Below, in pieces: positions 1-9,869 of a stretch of DNA of 64,000 bases. The notes beneath the pieces are model-generated. The model worked only from the letters and a program-made list of their open reading frames with translations. It made no database searches and had not been told where the DNA came from. Every line of letters begins with the position of its first letter. Within the stretch, counting starts at the first letter, position 1. Location of the stretch: assembly GCF_040869045.1 (NCBI RefSeq), contig NC_090323.1, forward strand, positions 39,364,066 to 39,428,065, written 5' to 3'. The translations under genes were made by a program, and so were the position numbers. The DNA is from Eurosta solidaginis (taxonomy: Eukaryota; Arthropoda; Insecta; Diptera; Tephritidae).

Positions 1-439
1 CAACATTTGTACTGATTAGCTGACTCCTCTGACATATTTGATAGAAATAAATCAATTTTGCTTCAGAATTTGTCACCGAAAACAGGATGATCGATTTAGT
101 AATATATAGGAAAAACAAAGCGTATTCGATATGTTTACAGCAAAATGCTGCTTAAACAATTTCGCACACACGCGTTAAAAAAAATGTTGCTACCTTCTGT
201 GAAGGGCTTTTTCTAAATGGATTTTGCTTTAGTCTTATGTTGATAAAGTCTCACAAATACTTTTAATTATAAAATAAACCAACTTAAAAAAATTACTATA
301 TAAATCAAAACTTCATAAAAAATAAAAGGCCAATGAATGACATCACAAATCTGGTTATGTCGCCCAAAAAAGAAAAAAAATAGGTAGATTGCACTACTCT
401 CTTAACATTTACTCTTTTATACGCGCTTTACATTACCAA
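1..439. other. AT-rich 3' flank, nothing recognised
   Basis: This stretch lies downstream of the SPoCk stop codon. It is AT-rich with many A and T runs. I see no open reading frame, RNA gene or known repeat in it. Confidence 0.5.
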
Positions 440-1150
440 CAGGGACCCAAACTGTTATTTCTTTTATAATAAAAGTAATTAAAAAAAAAAAGAAATTATT
501 TTCGGAATTTAAATTTTTTAGTCGAAAAAAAAATTATTAAATCCAGACTCTTATTTTATAAGTCCGAAAATAAAAGTTTAATCTGGAGTCTTAACTATAG
601 AACCGGCTCTATAACTATAGAACTGCTCATCCAAAGAAGAGGACTTTTTTTTTCATACAGAATCCTTCTTGTTTCAACAGAGTGTGGTGTATCAAATTTC
701 AAAAGGCAATATTTCATTTCGATCAAATTTCATGGTGAAACAATAGTAACAAGGTTACTAAGAAAAAGTATAAAGTATACTACTATGAGAGTTGGTTTTT
801 TTTTTTTTTATGAGAACGTTCTTTCAAATGTCTATATAGGCTTCTAATCTAGACATTTAGGAGAATATATTGCTAAAAAATTCGTTTAATTTGGATGAGC
901 CGTTCCATAGTCATAAGACCGGACTTTTATTTGTCCTTAAAAAATAAAAGTCTGGACTTATAAAACAAAAGTCCGAATTTAACTTTTATTTGTGGACTTT
1001 TTTTAAAAAAAAGGTCCGTAAAATAAAGATGATGCATGATTTGTCATGAAATTGCTATCGGTATACCTTAAACTTTCAAATAGAATGATTTTTTGACCCA
1101 GCCTTTTTCCGACTAAAATAAAAAAAAATTACCATGTAAATGGGTCCCTG
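440..1150. mobile_element. hAT-like non-autonomous transposon (MITE)
   Basis: The 711-bp element starts CAGGGACCCA (440-449) and ends TGGGTCCCTG (1141-1150), a perfect 10-bp terminal inverted repeat. It is flanked by ATTACCAA (432-439) and ATTACCAC (1151-1158), an 8-bp target duplication with one mismatch. An 8-bp duplication with CAGGG termini is the hallmark of hAT transposons. Further inverted repeats lie inside: GCTCATCCAAA near 630 faces TTTGGATGAGC near 890, and AAGTCCG-type motifs recur on both sides, so the whole can fold back. There is no transposase frame, so it would need an autonomous relative. It sits in the 3' flank of SPoCk. Confidence 0.8.
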
Positions 1151-1700
1151 ATTACCACTGCTTCACTTTTTGTTACAGTTATCACTCTCTTGTCATCAGT
1201 TTCTCTTTCTAGCTAGCTAACTTAAATATTTTAATTAATTTTTCTTTAATCATGCTGACGATTAGTAACAATACAAAACTTAGTCAAAAAAGTCAAAGAG
1301 AAACTCAAATGATGCTACTAGTTTTGTTCTCTTTAGTATTTTTTTAATTTGCGTTATTATTTTTGCTCTCTCTCTGCCTTTTGCTTTATAGTTTACCCTT
1401 AAAATTACGCCCAATAAACCCTAAATACTGTTTCGCATTTTTTCTCACAATTATTATTTTAGTTTATTTTATTTTCAACTTTTACGCTTTAAACCCCAAT
1501 TCCATCCACTCATTTAACGCTTTGTTTGTTAAACGCCCGCCCCACGTCATTTCCGTCTCCATAACATTCACTCGCCTTCTCAATATTGTTTCTTTGTTTC
1601 TTGTACGTTTTTTGTTTTTTTTTTTTGTATTTTGTGTGTTTCATTGCTAAGCTTAATCATTCTTTACATTTGACGATTTTCTTCCAGCGCTTGCTTTTTG
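1151..1700. other. SPoCk 3' untranslated / downstream region
   Basis: This is AT-rich sequence immediately after the SPoCk stop codon (minus strand, TGA at 1703-1701). It very likely holds the 3' UTR. A plus-strand open frame at 1363-1650 is T-rich low-complexity sequence with no recognisable protein. Confidence 0.5.
1463..1468 (-). terminator. Candidate poly(A) signal of SPoCk
   Basis: The minus strand reads AATAAA about 235 bases after the SPoCk stop codon, a plausible distance for a 3' UTR end. The region is so AT-rich that a chance match is easy, so this is only a candidate. Confidence 0.3.
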
Positions 1701-2400
1701 TCATACGAAATCCAACTCAGAGCGTGTCTTATACATTTTACGTTCCATTGTGCGTTCGAACCATTTCTTAATTTCCGCCACAATAAAAACCGATGAAGTA
1801 AGCGACACCAAAAAGAGTATATCATAGGCAGACAGCGCTTCCGTTTGGAATACCATTTGTAATGGCGGAAAATAGATGACCAACAGTTGTCCGATAATCG
1901 AGAAACCAACAGCAAGCAAAAACATTTTATTCGTAAATAAACCGATTGTGAAAACGCTTTTTGTCGATGAACGACTCGCCAAAGCGTTGAACATATCAAA
2001 GAATACGAAACATGTAAATGTCATAGTTGTGTCACGTTTCGTTTTGCCCATTGTACCATCGGCCATTTCACGTTGAAATACCCACAGCGTACCGAGCACA
2101 ATAATGCTAGCGCTTAGTAATACATTAATGATTACCGATTTTGTAATCATTGGTTGTTTGACATTTCGTGGTTTTTGTTTGAGCACATCATGATCGACCG
2201 GTTCGACACCAAGTGATTGCGCTGGTGGTCCATCCATAATTATATTTATCCAGAGAATTTGCATAGCATTCAAAGGATTGGCAATGCCCATGAGTGTGGC
2301 GAGTGCGATCAATGAGAGCGCAGCAATTGAAGTACTCAGTTGGAAACGTACGAAGTTGCGAATGTTGTAGAAGATAGCTTTGCCCTCCTCGATGGCGGCG
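1701..2400 (-). CDS. SPoCk: SPoCk last exon: membrane segments M5-M10 of secretory pathway Ca2+/Mn2+-ATPase
   Basis: This exon encodes the C-terminal 232 residues of the PMR1/ATP2C-type pump, which loads Ca2+ and Mn2+ into the Golgi. It opens after the acceptor TTTTACAG (2408-2401) and completes an isoleucine codon split with the previous exon (phase 2). The first residues, [20 protein letters not shown], match the conserved run into M5 of ATP2C1. M6 carries [13 protein letters not shown]. Counting from the first Met of the large exon, Asn721 and Asp725 are the family's single cation site, and Gln730 matches the Pmr1 residue linked to Mn2+ selectivity. M7-M10 follow, then a basic tail ending SELDFV and a TGA stop. 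Nothing is broken. The protein C-terminus is complete. Confidence 0.96.
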
Positions 2401-3510
2401 CTGTAAAATTAGACAAGAAACGGGAAATTAGATATTGAAACAGTTAAAAAGATTGTAATATAAAAGTAATGTAGCTTAAAAAATATAGAAACGTCTCTAA
2501 GACTAAATAGGTTTCAACTGTTGTCTGGGAAGATTCTCTCGCACTGTTGTATCCAAACTAAATAACCAATAAACACATACATAAAGATGTTATTGTGAAT
2601 ACGAACAGACTTTCTCGAATGGATATTTTCATAACTTACGAAAATATTATGGCGAATATTAGCATATCGATACATCACTATGCTGTTAACAATGTAACAT
2701 ACATGTAAATAGCGAATCTAAGAGCGAACATACTATTTCACCTACACCCATGTAGCCAGCAGCTAACAGCGAAGACAATATTTTACGCACATGTACACGG
2801 CAATAAAGTATGCATATATTCAAAGAAGAGATATATAAACGAAAATAGATAAGCAACTGTTCGAGACAATAGTCTAGACCCTTGGAGATATATGCGAACG
2901 AGGCAACCGAGAGAATGAAAGCAGCGCAAGCTGAGGAATAATCATTCAGTTTAATTTTAACACGCTATAGGTTAATACGCGGATATTGTACTTGTGAAGT
3001 ACTACTACCAAAGTAGTCTAAATAAAGAAAATTTTGTTATACTGAATAGTTGAGTTATTTATTCCACAGTTCAGAGATTAGAACGATAACAAAAGCTGCA
3101 GAATAATCAGGAATTTCCCAAAGTTCGTTACAATATATTCATAGTTGAGTGGATATGAGCGTAATTAGACACAAAATCAGTTGATGGAAATGAACGAAAT
3201 TGGAATCAAAACGAAGGAGAAAGGAAAGGAAAATGAATTGTAAATACGATGAAAGAGAGGAAGACAAGCAAAAGCAAGCAGGATAACTATGATGATCAGG
3301 AAGATGATGTTGACGATGGTAAAAAAAATAAAACGGTGAGAAAGAAGCGTGATTGCCCAGTACTTGTGAAATGCGATACATAATCCAATCGTCTATAAAA
3401 ATTATGTTTTTAAATTAACTAGAAGTCGCCCAGGGGTTGAAGTTAAACCAAAACAGAGGTAATTTTACGAGAAAAAAATATAGTTAATTTCATAAAATCG
3501 CAATACTCAC
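2401..3510 (-). other. SPoCk last intron (1.1 kb)
   Basis: The minus-strand donor is GTGAGTATTG (3510-3501) and the acceptor is TTTTACAG (2408-2401), both consensus. The body is AT-rich. The minus frame at 3139-3381 is low-complexity and shows no family motif. I recognise no mobile element in it. Confidence 0.9.
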
Positions 3511-3826
3511 ATAATTGTATGAAAATCATCATTTACTAGTATCATATCTGCGGCTTCTTTACAAACATCTGTACCATTCTTGCCCATTGCTATGCCAATG
3601 TCAGCCTTCTTCAAGGCCACACCATCGTTCACACCATCACCAGTCATGCCAACAATATTTCCAGTGCGTTGTAGTGATTTCACGATATCCAATTTATGAC
3701 GTGGTGTCACACGATAGAATACACTCACATTATTGGCCACTTTATCCAATTGATGTTCATTGAGTTGATCCATCTCCTGACCGGAAAGCGTTTGCTGATG
3801 AATTGTGTCGATACCAATGAGGTTTG
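3511..3826 (-). CDS. SPoCk: SPoCk middle exon: P-domain with the TGDGVND hinge motif
   Basis: The 316-nt exon lies between acceptor TTATTTCCAG and donor GTGAGTATTG. It joins the large exon in phase 1 (split Ala codon) and reads [12 protein letters not shown], directly continuous with ETAMAI of that exon, so no coding residues are missing. It carries the C-terminal half of the P-domain. [18 protein letters not shown] and then TGDGVND (residues 625-631 from the first Met of the large exon) supply the Mg2+-coordinating aspartates, followed by [17 protein letters not shown]. The residue after GDGVND is Gly, where most P-type pumps have Ala. This is either a dipteran variant or lineage-specific. 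Confidence 0.96.
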
Positions 3827-3911
3827 CTGGAAATAACAAAAAAGAATTGCAAATTAGTATGGAAATATAAAAATATAGCAAGTCGTATTTTAAATTTCAA
3901 TTAATTTTTCA

Positions 3912-4040
3912 CTGGCGCTAGCCACTATGTGTGGTAGCGTGCTCCGCCTACTACACCGAAGGTCCTGGGTTCAACACTCGGGCAAAGTAGTGCAACAAAA
4001 ATTTAGTAAATAGTTAATTAAAAAAAAAACAAAACAAAAA
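3912..4040 (+). mobile_element. tRNA-related SINE head
   Basis: This region carries GGTAGCGTGCTCCGCCTAC followed by CCTGGGTTCAACACTCGGG. The second matches the RNA polymerase III B box (GGTTCAANNC). The same head occurs in the longer SINE copies at 22.5-23.1, 24.97-25.3 and 34.45-34.8 kb. After an A-rich stretch the sequence diverges from the usual SINE body, so this is a different subfamily or a chimera. It sits about 90 bases into the giant intron from its 3' end. Confidence 0.65.
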
Positions 4041-4149
4041 GATTTTCCAATCCGGCAAACACTTCGGGTTAGAAGTTACAAAACGCCGAATCCTATACTA
4101 CACAAGGTTGACGGCTACGGTTAGGTTTTCTGCGATAAAGTCCAGTATA

Positions 4150-5425
4150 TGGGGATTATTCTGGTTATGAAACTATTCTGGAGCGAGAATATAGCTGATC
4201 CGATAACGATCGTTGTTCTCCTGTTGAAGAGCAATTGGTGTCCAGTGGGGTTTTTCTCCCAAAGTAGTACATTAGATCTATACAGCCATTATAAGCCCAA
4301 TTTGACAGTATGGTGTTCTGTCTTGCAAAGGTTGCGAAACTCAAAGGCTTACAAAAATTTCAGAGCAGTTCGGAGCTCTCTATTAGCAGCGCTCTTGTTC
4401 TCTGACTGTGGCACGCGATACCATCCTGCACCTACCACCACTTGATTTGGTAGCGAAGGAACTGGCCGTTATCATGGCACTGCGAACTGGAGACTCTGGC
4501 AGAATGAAAGAATGAAGGCTGTGGCCATGATATCTTAAATAACGCAGCCCCAGTTTCAATACCAGTACTCACTGACTATAGCACTCCCTGAAACACTTTT
4601 ACAGCGTGGTGTCACACATGACAATAACGGACAAATAGGAAACTTGTTATTCAGGGTGCCATCAACATATTTACTTATGTCGCCAAGCTTGATGGGAAGG
4701 TAGAGGGTAATATCTATTCACCAGATCTGGGGCTAGAGACCTCCTTGCGGCTCACCGATCATTCAGTGGTTATCAATGAAAAATGTTAGCTAAGACGGAA
4801 CATTTTCTTGTCAGCCAAGCCATGCTAAGGGCGTTAGATTTATATGCCTGCAACACAGAGTCAATCACTGAATGCCCCGTGCTTCAGTATTAGCCTTGTA
4901 TGGTTAGCCGAACACAGGGATAGTGAAGGCAAGTGTATGATGAGCTGGCCAATAGGTGCAACTCCATCCACATTCTTCTCGAAAATTACTCGATGGGTAT
5001 ACCTATGGCACGAACATAACAAGTAGTGCTTATATGCTCTGGCCAGCGCTTCCTACATGCGGGTCATCGTGATAAAGAATGCCCTATCACTTGTTTGATC
5101 CTCAATAAGTCAGGGCTTTCGTTCCTGGTAAAGGTCTTTACTGGTCAATATTTGATTCGTACTCACGCAGCTGCGGCAGTAATCGTTTGATTTGATACCG
5201 GTCGCAGCTGCGTGAGTACGAATCAGATGTATTGAGGGGGAAAGCATTCAAAATACGGACAACATTAAATTTATTGATTTCACTATATGGTACGATCGGC
5301 AGTAACTGGTACAATAAGGGTTACTTATCAGTTAGGACATCAAAATGGGCGCATTGGTGGCCTAAGTGTCGGGCTGTGATGCAACTTCTCGGCCAGTCCT
5401 TTCAACCTAACCTAAACTAATCTCA
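4150..5425 (+). mobile_element. Degenerate RNase H-bearing non-LTR retrotransposon fragment
   Basis: Broken reading frames align by eye to the copy at 27.7-29.2 kb. Near 4435-4500 a shifted frame reads like LPPLDLVAKELAV. Near 4880-4960 SLVWLAEHRDSEGK occupies the place of the RNase H WVPGH motif. The 3' end at about 5390-5420 reads GGCCAGTCCTTTCAACCTAACC, the family's tail. It has frameshifts and stops throughout and is dead. Confidence 0.65.
5154..5224. repeat. Perfect 22-bp inverted repeat (hairpin) in retroelement remnant
   Basis: The arm at 5154-5175, starting GATTCGTACTCACGC, is repeated in reverse complement at 5203-5224, with a 27-base spacer. In the parent element this place codes for a TGH-LIRTHA type segment. 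The second arm therefore looks like an inverted duplication of the first rather than an original part of the element. Confidence 0.9.
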
Positions 5426-6060
5426 CTTAACCTATCACTTCTTAAAACAAGACTCCCCCTAGAAAGGTGACCTATTGCTCAGAAAACTTAAGTAAAATAC
5501 CAGCAATGTATAAGCTCGACCTCAATTTAGTACACTCAAAATTTAAAAGGCCTTGCAAAATCCTCCAAATAGAGTTGTAAAACTATCGATGAAATGGACT
5601 TCATAGAGCAAGTACCATACAATTTACTAACTGGTGGGGTTGTATAATAGACACTTGAGATCACTCGTCATGACAACGTAACTATCAGCTCATCAAATCA
5701 TTAGTACCACAAGCTTTACATTTAACTTAAACATAGAGGACTTGATTGGTGGTGCCAATTGACCTCAGTTGTCATAGAGTGCTTTTTTGGTGGTGGCCAA
5801 AATCGTTGGACGAATAATGATTGCGTTTTGTTAAAAAATATTTGTGTAAACTTTCTTAAGTCCTGAAACTTTTCGCTGAACAAGTTTGCTTGTCAAAACG
5901 AAAAAGAGAGCAAGAAAACATTTTAAAACTACAGTAAGCTCCACTTACCACCAGCTGTGACACAAATAATATTTTTTCATGAGACTTGAAGCAAAAAAAG
6001 AAGAACAAACCTCCCACAAACATATATTCTTACTAAGAAGCGCAAGCTTATTTATATATA
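5426..6060. other. Unassigned intronic sequence
   Basis: I recognise no coding region or repeat family here. Confidence 0.4.
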
Positions 6061-7000
6061 CAGCAGCGGACACAAAAACAGCAGTGGCAATTTTTATCAA
6101 TTTCCTTCACTAAATTCTTGTTTTCTATTTTCGGTAATTTTAGAAATCTTTCCTTAAATTTTGTAAATGAAACTATACAAACCAATATCAAAAACGTTTT
6201 CGAAAAAAATGGAAAATTCGAAAAATATATAACGAAATTTTCGAACTTTTTATTTAGAGCTTTCTGAACTTTTCCTAGCAACAAAGATGTATTGATTTTG
6301 GATTTTTTTTAGCAGAGTAGTTTAGTTGTAATTCCATATAAAAAAAAAAACAAGTAAGGGCGTCTAAATTCGGGTGTAACCGATCATTATATACTCAGTG
6401 TAAGTTTCAATTGTACATTTCATTTCAGATAAATTACATTTTATAATTTCGTTACAAGCGATTTATTTTTTGAGGCGCTAGAAATGATGCGTAATGTTTG
6501 ATCGGAATTGAGGCGTGGCACCGCCCATTAAAAAAAGATGGCTCCCAATTTCCTCTTACAATAAAACTTGGTAAGTGAAATATCATTGATACAAAACTAT
6601 TTTTCGCTAAGATATAGCTTAATATTCTAACCTACGATCCTTTTTAACATCCTTTATATATAAAAGTGGGCGTGGCCTTTAACGGATTTTGATTACCTTC
6701 ATGCAGTCTCTATATTTGACAAGGATAGTGTCTCTGCCAAATTTATTTTAATGGCTTACTTAATGCCGCTTATAACTTGTTAAACCAAAACTGATTTAAA
6801 AAAATTTAGAAACACCAAAATCAAAAGTTTGAAGTTTTTGAAAAAAAATTTCGAATTTTTTCTAAAAACGTTTTTGAGATTAGCTTGTATAGTTTCAGTT
6901 AAAAAATTCATGCAAGATTTTTTTAAGCTCTTCAAAATATAAAAAGAATAATATAATTGACACACAAACACTACCGCTGCTATTTTCGTGTTCGCTGCTG
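6061..7000. mobile_element. TA-flanked MITE with CAGCAGCG termini
   Basis: The left end reads CAGCAGCGGACACAAAAACA. The right end, in reverse complement, reads CAGCAGCGAACACGAAAATA. Both ends abut TA (6059-6060 and 7001-7002), as expected for a Tc1/mariner-type TA target. The interior is the AT-rich CGAAAA/TTTTCG sequence shared with the copies at 13.6, 33.8-35.5 and 62.3-64 kb. No transposase frame is visible. A hairpin-family element lies inside it (6349-6779). Confidence 0.65.
6349..6779 (+). mobile_element. Hairpin-family element (GTGTAACCGA subfamily 2), nested
   Basis: It begins AACAAGTAAGGGCG after an A run and continues ATTCGGGTGTAACCGATCAT. It then carries GGCGTGGCACCGCCCATTAA and AGTGGGCGTGGCC motifs. 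It shares a long body with 15270-15860 but differs from the 46-kb type, so it is a second subfamily. It is nested in the MITE at 6061-7000. No protein is encoded. Confidence 0.65.
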
Positions 7001-7002
7001 TA

Positions 7003-7589
7003 AGTGTCCTTAAAACCACTTGATTGTGCTGCTTAATAATGAAATGTGCGAACATTTAAAATTATTTCATTACATACAACCAACACATGTTGAGCATGAA
7101 GAGATGTTTACTCGCTCTCTGCGCCACATAGACGAGTATGAGACATTTAATGTGCCACAATAGCGCTTGTAGATAATAACAGAAAATAAGATTACACTTC
7201 CGGTATAAAGAGGAGCACACACACAACACCTAAAAAGGATCTCGAATGAATGCAATGCTGCAATAATACTTTAGTGTCAGCTGCTGCGCTGTAGTGTCAG
7301 CTAAATGAGCGAGTGTGCAAATTGATTTGTGTGAGTGCATGCTGCTCCAAGTGCACTCTTGTTTGAGTGTGTGCGACCTTTTGCATTTTTTGTTTTTTTT
7401 ATTGGCATAGAAAAAAACAGCAGGACACTCAGCACGAAGTCGGGTAATAAAATAGTATAACATAATGAGGGTTTGTGAGCAAGGTGCTGGTGAAACTGAA
7501 ATTATTTATGTTTTATGATTTGGTGAGAAGTATAAGATGTCCAGCTACCAAGCTTAGGGATACTGAGAAAAAAACCGGAAAGTTTGCCC
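7003..7589. other. Unassigned intronic sequence
   Basis: Two short minus frames (7070-7255, 7230-7463) show no motif. I recognise no repeat family here. Confidence 0.4.
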
Positions 7590-8036
7590 CAGCGGGTTGG
7601 GGGCATAGATTATACCCGCGGTAGGTATGCCTGTCGTAAGAGGCGACTAAAATACCAAATTGATTCAAGAGGTTGTGTAGCGCGACGCTTTCAAGGAGTT
7701 GGCAGCGCAATATGTAGATTATCCAACCCAATATATAGATTATCCAACCCAAATGTTAACCTTACCTACCCGTGGCGAATCCTGCTTTATTAACAGGCGA
7801 TGATCTGACGAACCCGAACTCCTGACGAATCTAGGAGGCGGGAGGGCGGTATGGCCTAGAAGGTTGCATGTGACCATACCAAATCGACCCGAGATGGTCG
7901 GGCTAGTATCTTTATGGTGCTTGTTACCGGAACTTACCGGATCTGCATCCGGCAGAGGACCATCAACATCGATAATACTCCCCAAGGAGTTCGGGGAGTG
8001 TCCTTATCGCTACAACAACAACAACAACAACAAAAA
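7590..8036 (+). mobile_element. (TACAAC)n-tailed retroelement-like repeat
   Basis: It begins CAGCGGGTTGGGGGCATAGA, then GTAGGTATGCCTGTCGTAAG and GAGGCGACTAAAATACC, runs through CGAGATGGTCGGGCTAG, and ends TCCTTATCGC with a tail of ACA triplets (8011-8036). Six copies plus scraps occur in the window in both orientations, always ending in this tail. That indicates target-primed retrotransposition of a short non-coding unit, or of the 3' end of a larger non-LTR element. This copy also has a small internal duplication (ATTATCCAACCCAA twice, near 7720-7752). Confidence 0.75.
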
Positions 8037-8177
8037 CTTTACTATGGACACTAAGCTATGGTATTCTCCACTTAAATTCATGGTCCATAATTGAAAGCAA
8101 ATTAATAGCAGAGCTTAATTCACTAAGTTGCACACAGTTTTTTTGGTCCATTACCTACACAAAGTTAAGTTCCCAGG

Positions 8178-8500
8178 TGTTTAAGTGACTTAAACTATGA
8201 ACATTATTCGTTCGTTTGTTTCATTAGCCATTGAGTGTGCTTGTAATTCTCAACTGGCTAGTGAAATATTCTAAAGACATAGTTTAAGTTTTTTTTATCC
8301 CAAAGCGGGGTTTTTCAAAGCAAAACAAGGTGGCTCAACCCGCAGCCAATACCTTGGAGCCCCCAGTGCTCGCCCCCAATGAATAAATACAAGGTGTAAT
8401 AGGTGCATAGCAACCTCCCTATCTAAAATAACACACAGTCCACTTAAATAATATAATAGCAAAAAACCTATTCGCCCGCCGAATCACCAAAGCTTAGACA
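8178..8500 (+). repeat. 5' long terminal repeat
   Basis: The LTR is 323 bp, starts TGTTTAAGTG and ends CTTAGACA, so it has the standard TG...CA termini. By eye it differs from the 3' LTR at about a dozen bases plus three one-base length changes, so the insertion is not recent. Confidence 0.88.
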
Positions 8501-8573
8501 TGGTCCTTCGAGCCGGATGACTGGCTCGTATGGAAATTTCACTAGACGACTAAGCCGTCTAGGCGGGCGAGTA

Positions 8574-8895
8574 TGTTTAAGTGACTTAAGCTATGAAAAT
8601 TTTTCGTTCGTTTGTTTCATTAGACATTGAGTGTGCTTGTAATTCTCAACTGGTTAGTGAAATATTCTAAAGACATAGTTTAAGTTTTTTTATCCCAAAG
8701 CGGGGTTTTTCAAAGCAAAACAAGGTGGCTCAACCCGCAGCCAATACCTTGGAGCCCCCCAGTGCTCGCCCCAATGAATAAATACAGGGTGTAACAGGTG
8801 CATAGCAACATCCCTCTCTAAAACAATACACAGTCCACTTAAATAATATTATAGCAAAAAACCTATTCGCCCGCCGAATCACCAAAGCTTAGACA
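8574..8895 (+). repeat. 3' long terminal repeat
   Basis: The LTR is 322 bp, starts TGTTTAAGTG and ends CTTAGACA, and is followed directly by the CCAGG duplication. Its offset from the 5' LTR is exactly 396 bp. Confidence 0.88.
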
Positions 8896-8900
8896 CCAGG

Positions 8901-9440
8901 AGAAGCATTCGAATCTTTGAAATACATGTTTTTAGTTTCTTTGTTTTGAAGAAGTAACTACAAATCGAATCCACTCCATGACGGTAATCTTAGTCATACT
9001 ATCTATAAGGTTTTACAAAAACTTGAACCGGAACTGAACAATAAATCCCTTCTTTCTGTTGGCAAGAACTCAAGCTGTGTCTTCACAGGGATATGCAAGA
9101 ATATGCATAAACCAACAGAAGAGTCGTTCACCTCGGTCCTTCGGTGGCTTAAGGGGCACAGGATATTTTGATAGGGATAAGGGACTGAAAGATACAGACC
9201 CTAAAACTTGAGGGGTCAAATAAGTCATTTCCCTAGCCATCGGGATAGTACTCGAATTTGTTAGTACCCCATAATATTCGATTTATATCAATCAAAGGAC
9301 TGCATTCCACTGTTTTCGGGTACAACAAAAACTTCACCTTTATATGGTTTACCCATTCGTTTTTCAGTCTATCTTTTGATAAAACTAGCTACGTTAAATA
9401 ACCGTGCTAGTCTTTTTAAGATATACAAAAAATCATATGT
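8901..9440. other. Unassigned intronic sequence
   Basis: I recognise no coding region or repeat here. The 5' limit of the following RNase H element is not sharp, so a little of it may extend into this interval. Confidence 0.35.
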
Positions 9441-9869
9441 AAGTTAAGTGAGACTTCAAGTAGGATGGACATTTCTAACTTCAGTAAATCCCTAATAGCC
9501 GAGTTTGCGGCCATACAAGACGCTGTGGACTGCCTTAGGCAGAGAGCAGTCTCTCAGAAGCACATTTATATTTTCTTAGACAGTCAAGCAGCACGGAAAG
9601 CCCTTGACTCTGTCACAACTAATTCTGAAACTGTAGTAGGCTGTCGTAGATCAGTTAACGTAATGGCTGAACAGTTTACTCTGCATCTGGTATGGGTTCC
9701 GGGACATAAGGGTATACCAGGTAATGAGATGGCTGATGAGCTTGCAAAAAAGGGTACCTCCATTCCACTTTCGCCATACTGGAAGACGTTGGGCATGCCG
9801 CTTTCCACCTTCAAGCTCAAGATAAAGGAGGCTCTACTGATGGAAGCCGGAGCCAGGTGGAAGCATCAT
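9441..9869 (+). mobile_element. RNase H-bearing non-LTR retrotransposon, 5' part of interrupted copy
   Basis: The open frame from 9465 reads ...SLIAEFAAIQDAV...FLDSQAARKAL... and then VWVPGHKGIPGNEMADELA. This is the RNase H segment with the DSQAA, WVPGH and ADELA landmarks typical of I/R1/LOA-clade non-LTR elements. It is cut at GGTGGAAGCATCAT by the element at 9870-11856 and resumes at 11871. The reverse transcriptase part is absent, so this is a 5'-truncated copy. Confidence 0.85.

Larger units (their letters stand above)
8173..8900. mobile_element. LTR retrotransposon with collapsed interior
   Basis: The order is target duplication CCAGG (8173-8177), LTR (8178-8500), 73 internal bases (8501-8573), LTR (8574-8895), target duplication CCAGG (8896-8900). 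The interior begins TGGTCCTTCGAGCCGGAT, which is complementary to the 3' end of an insect tRNA-Tyr as I recall it, in the right place for a plus-strand primer binding site. All genes (gag, pol) are gone. The superfamily cannot be assigned from what remains. A 5-bp duplication fits BEL/Pao, Copia or some Gypsy elements. Confidence 0.88.

Noticed and set aside
1363..1771. Two overlapping plus-strand frames rich in Leu, Phe and Tyr downstream of SPoCk
   Set aside because: T-rich base composition alone gives such frames. There are no motifs, and they overlap the 3' flank and the last exon.
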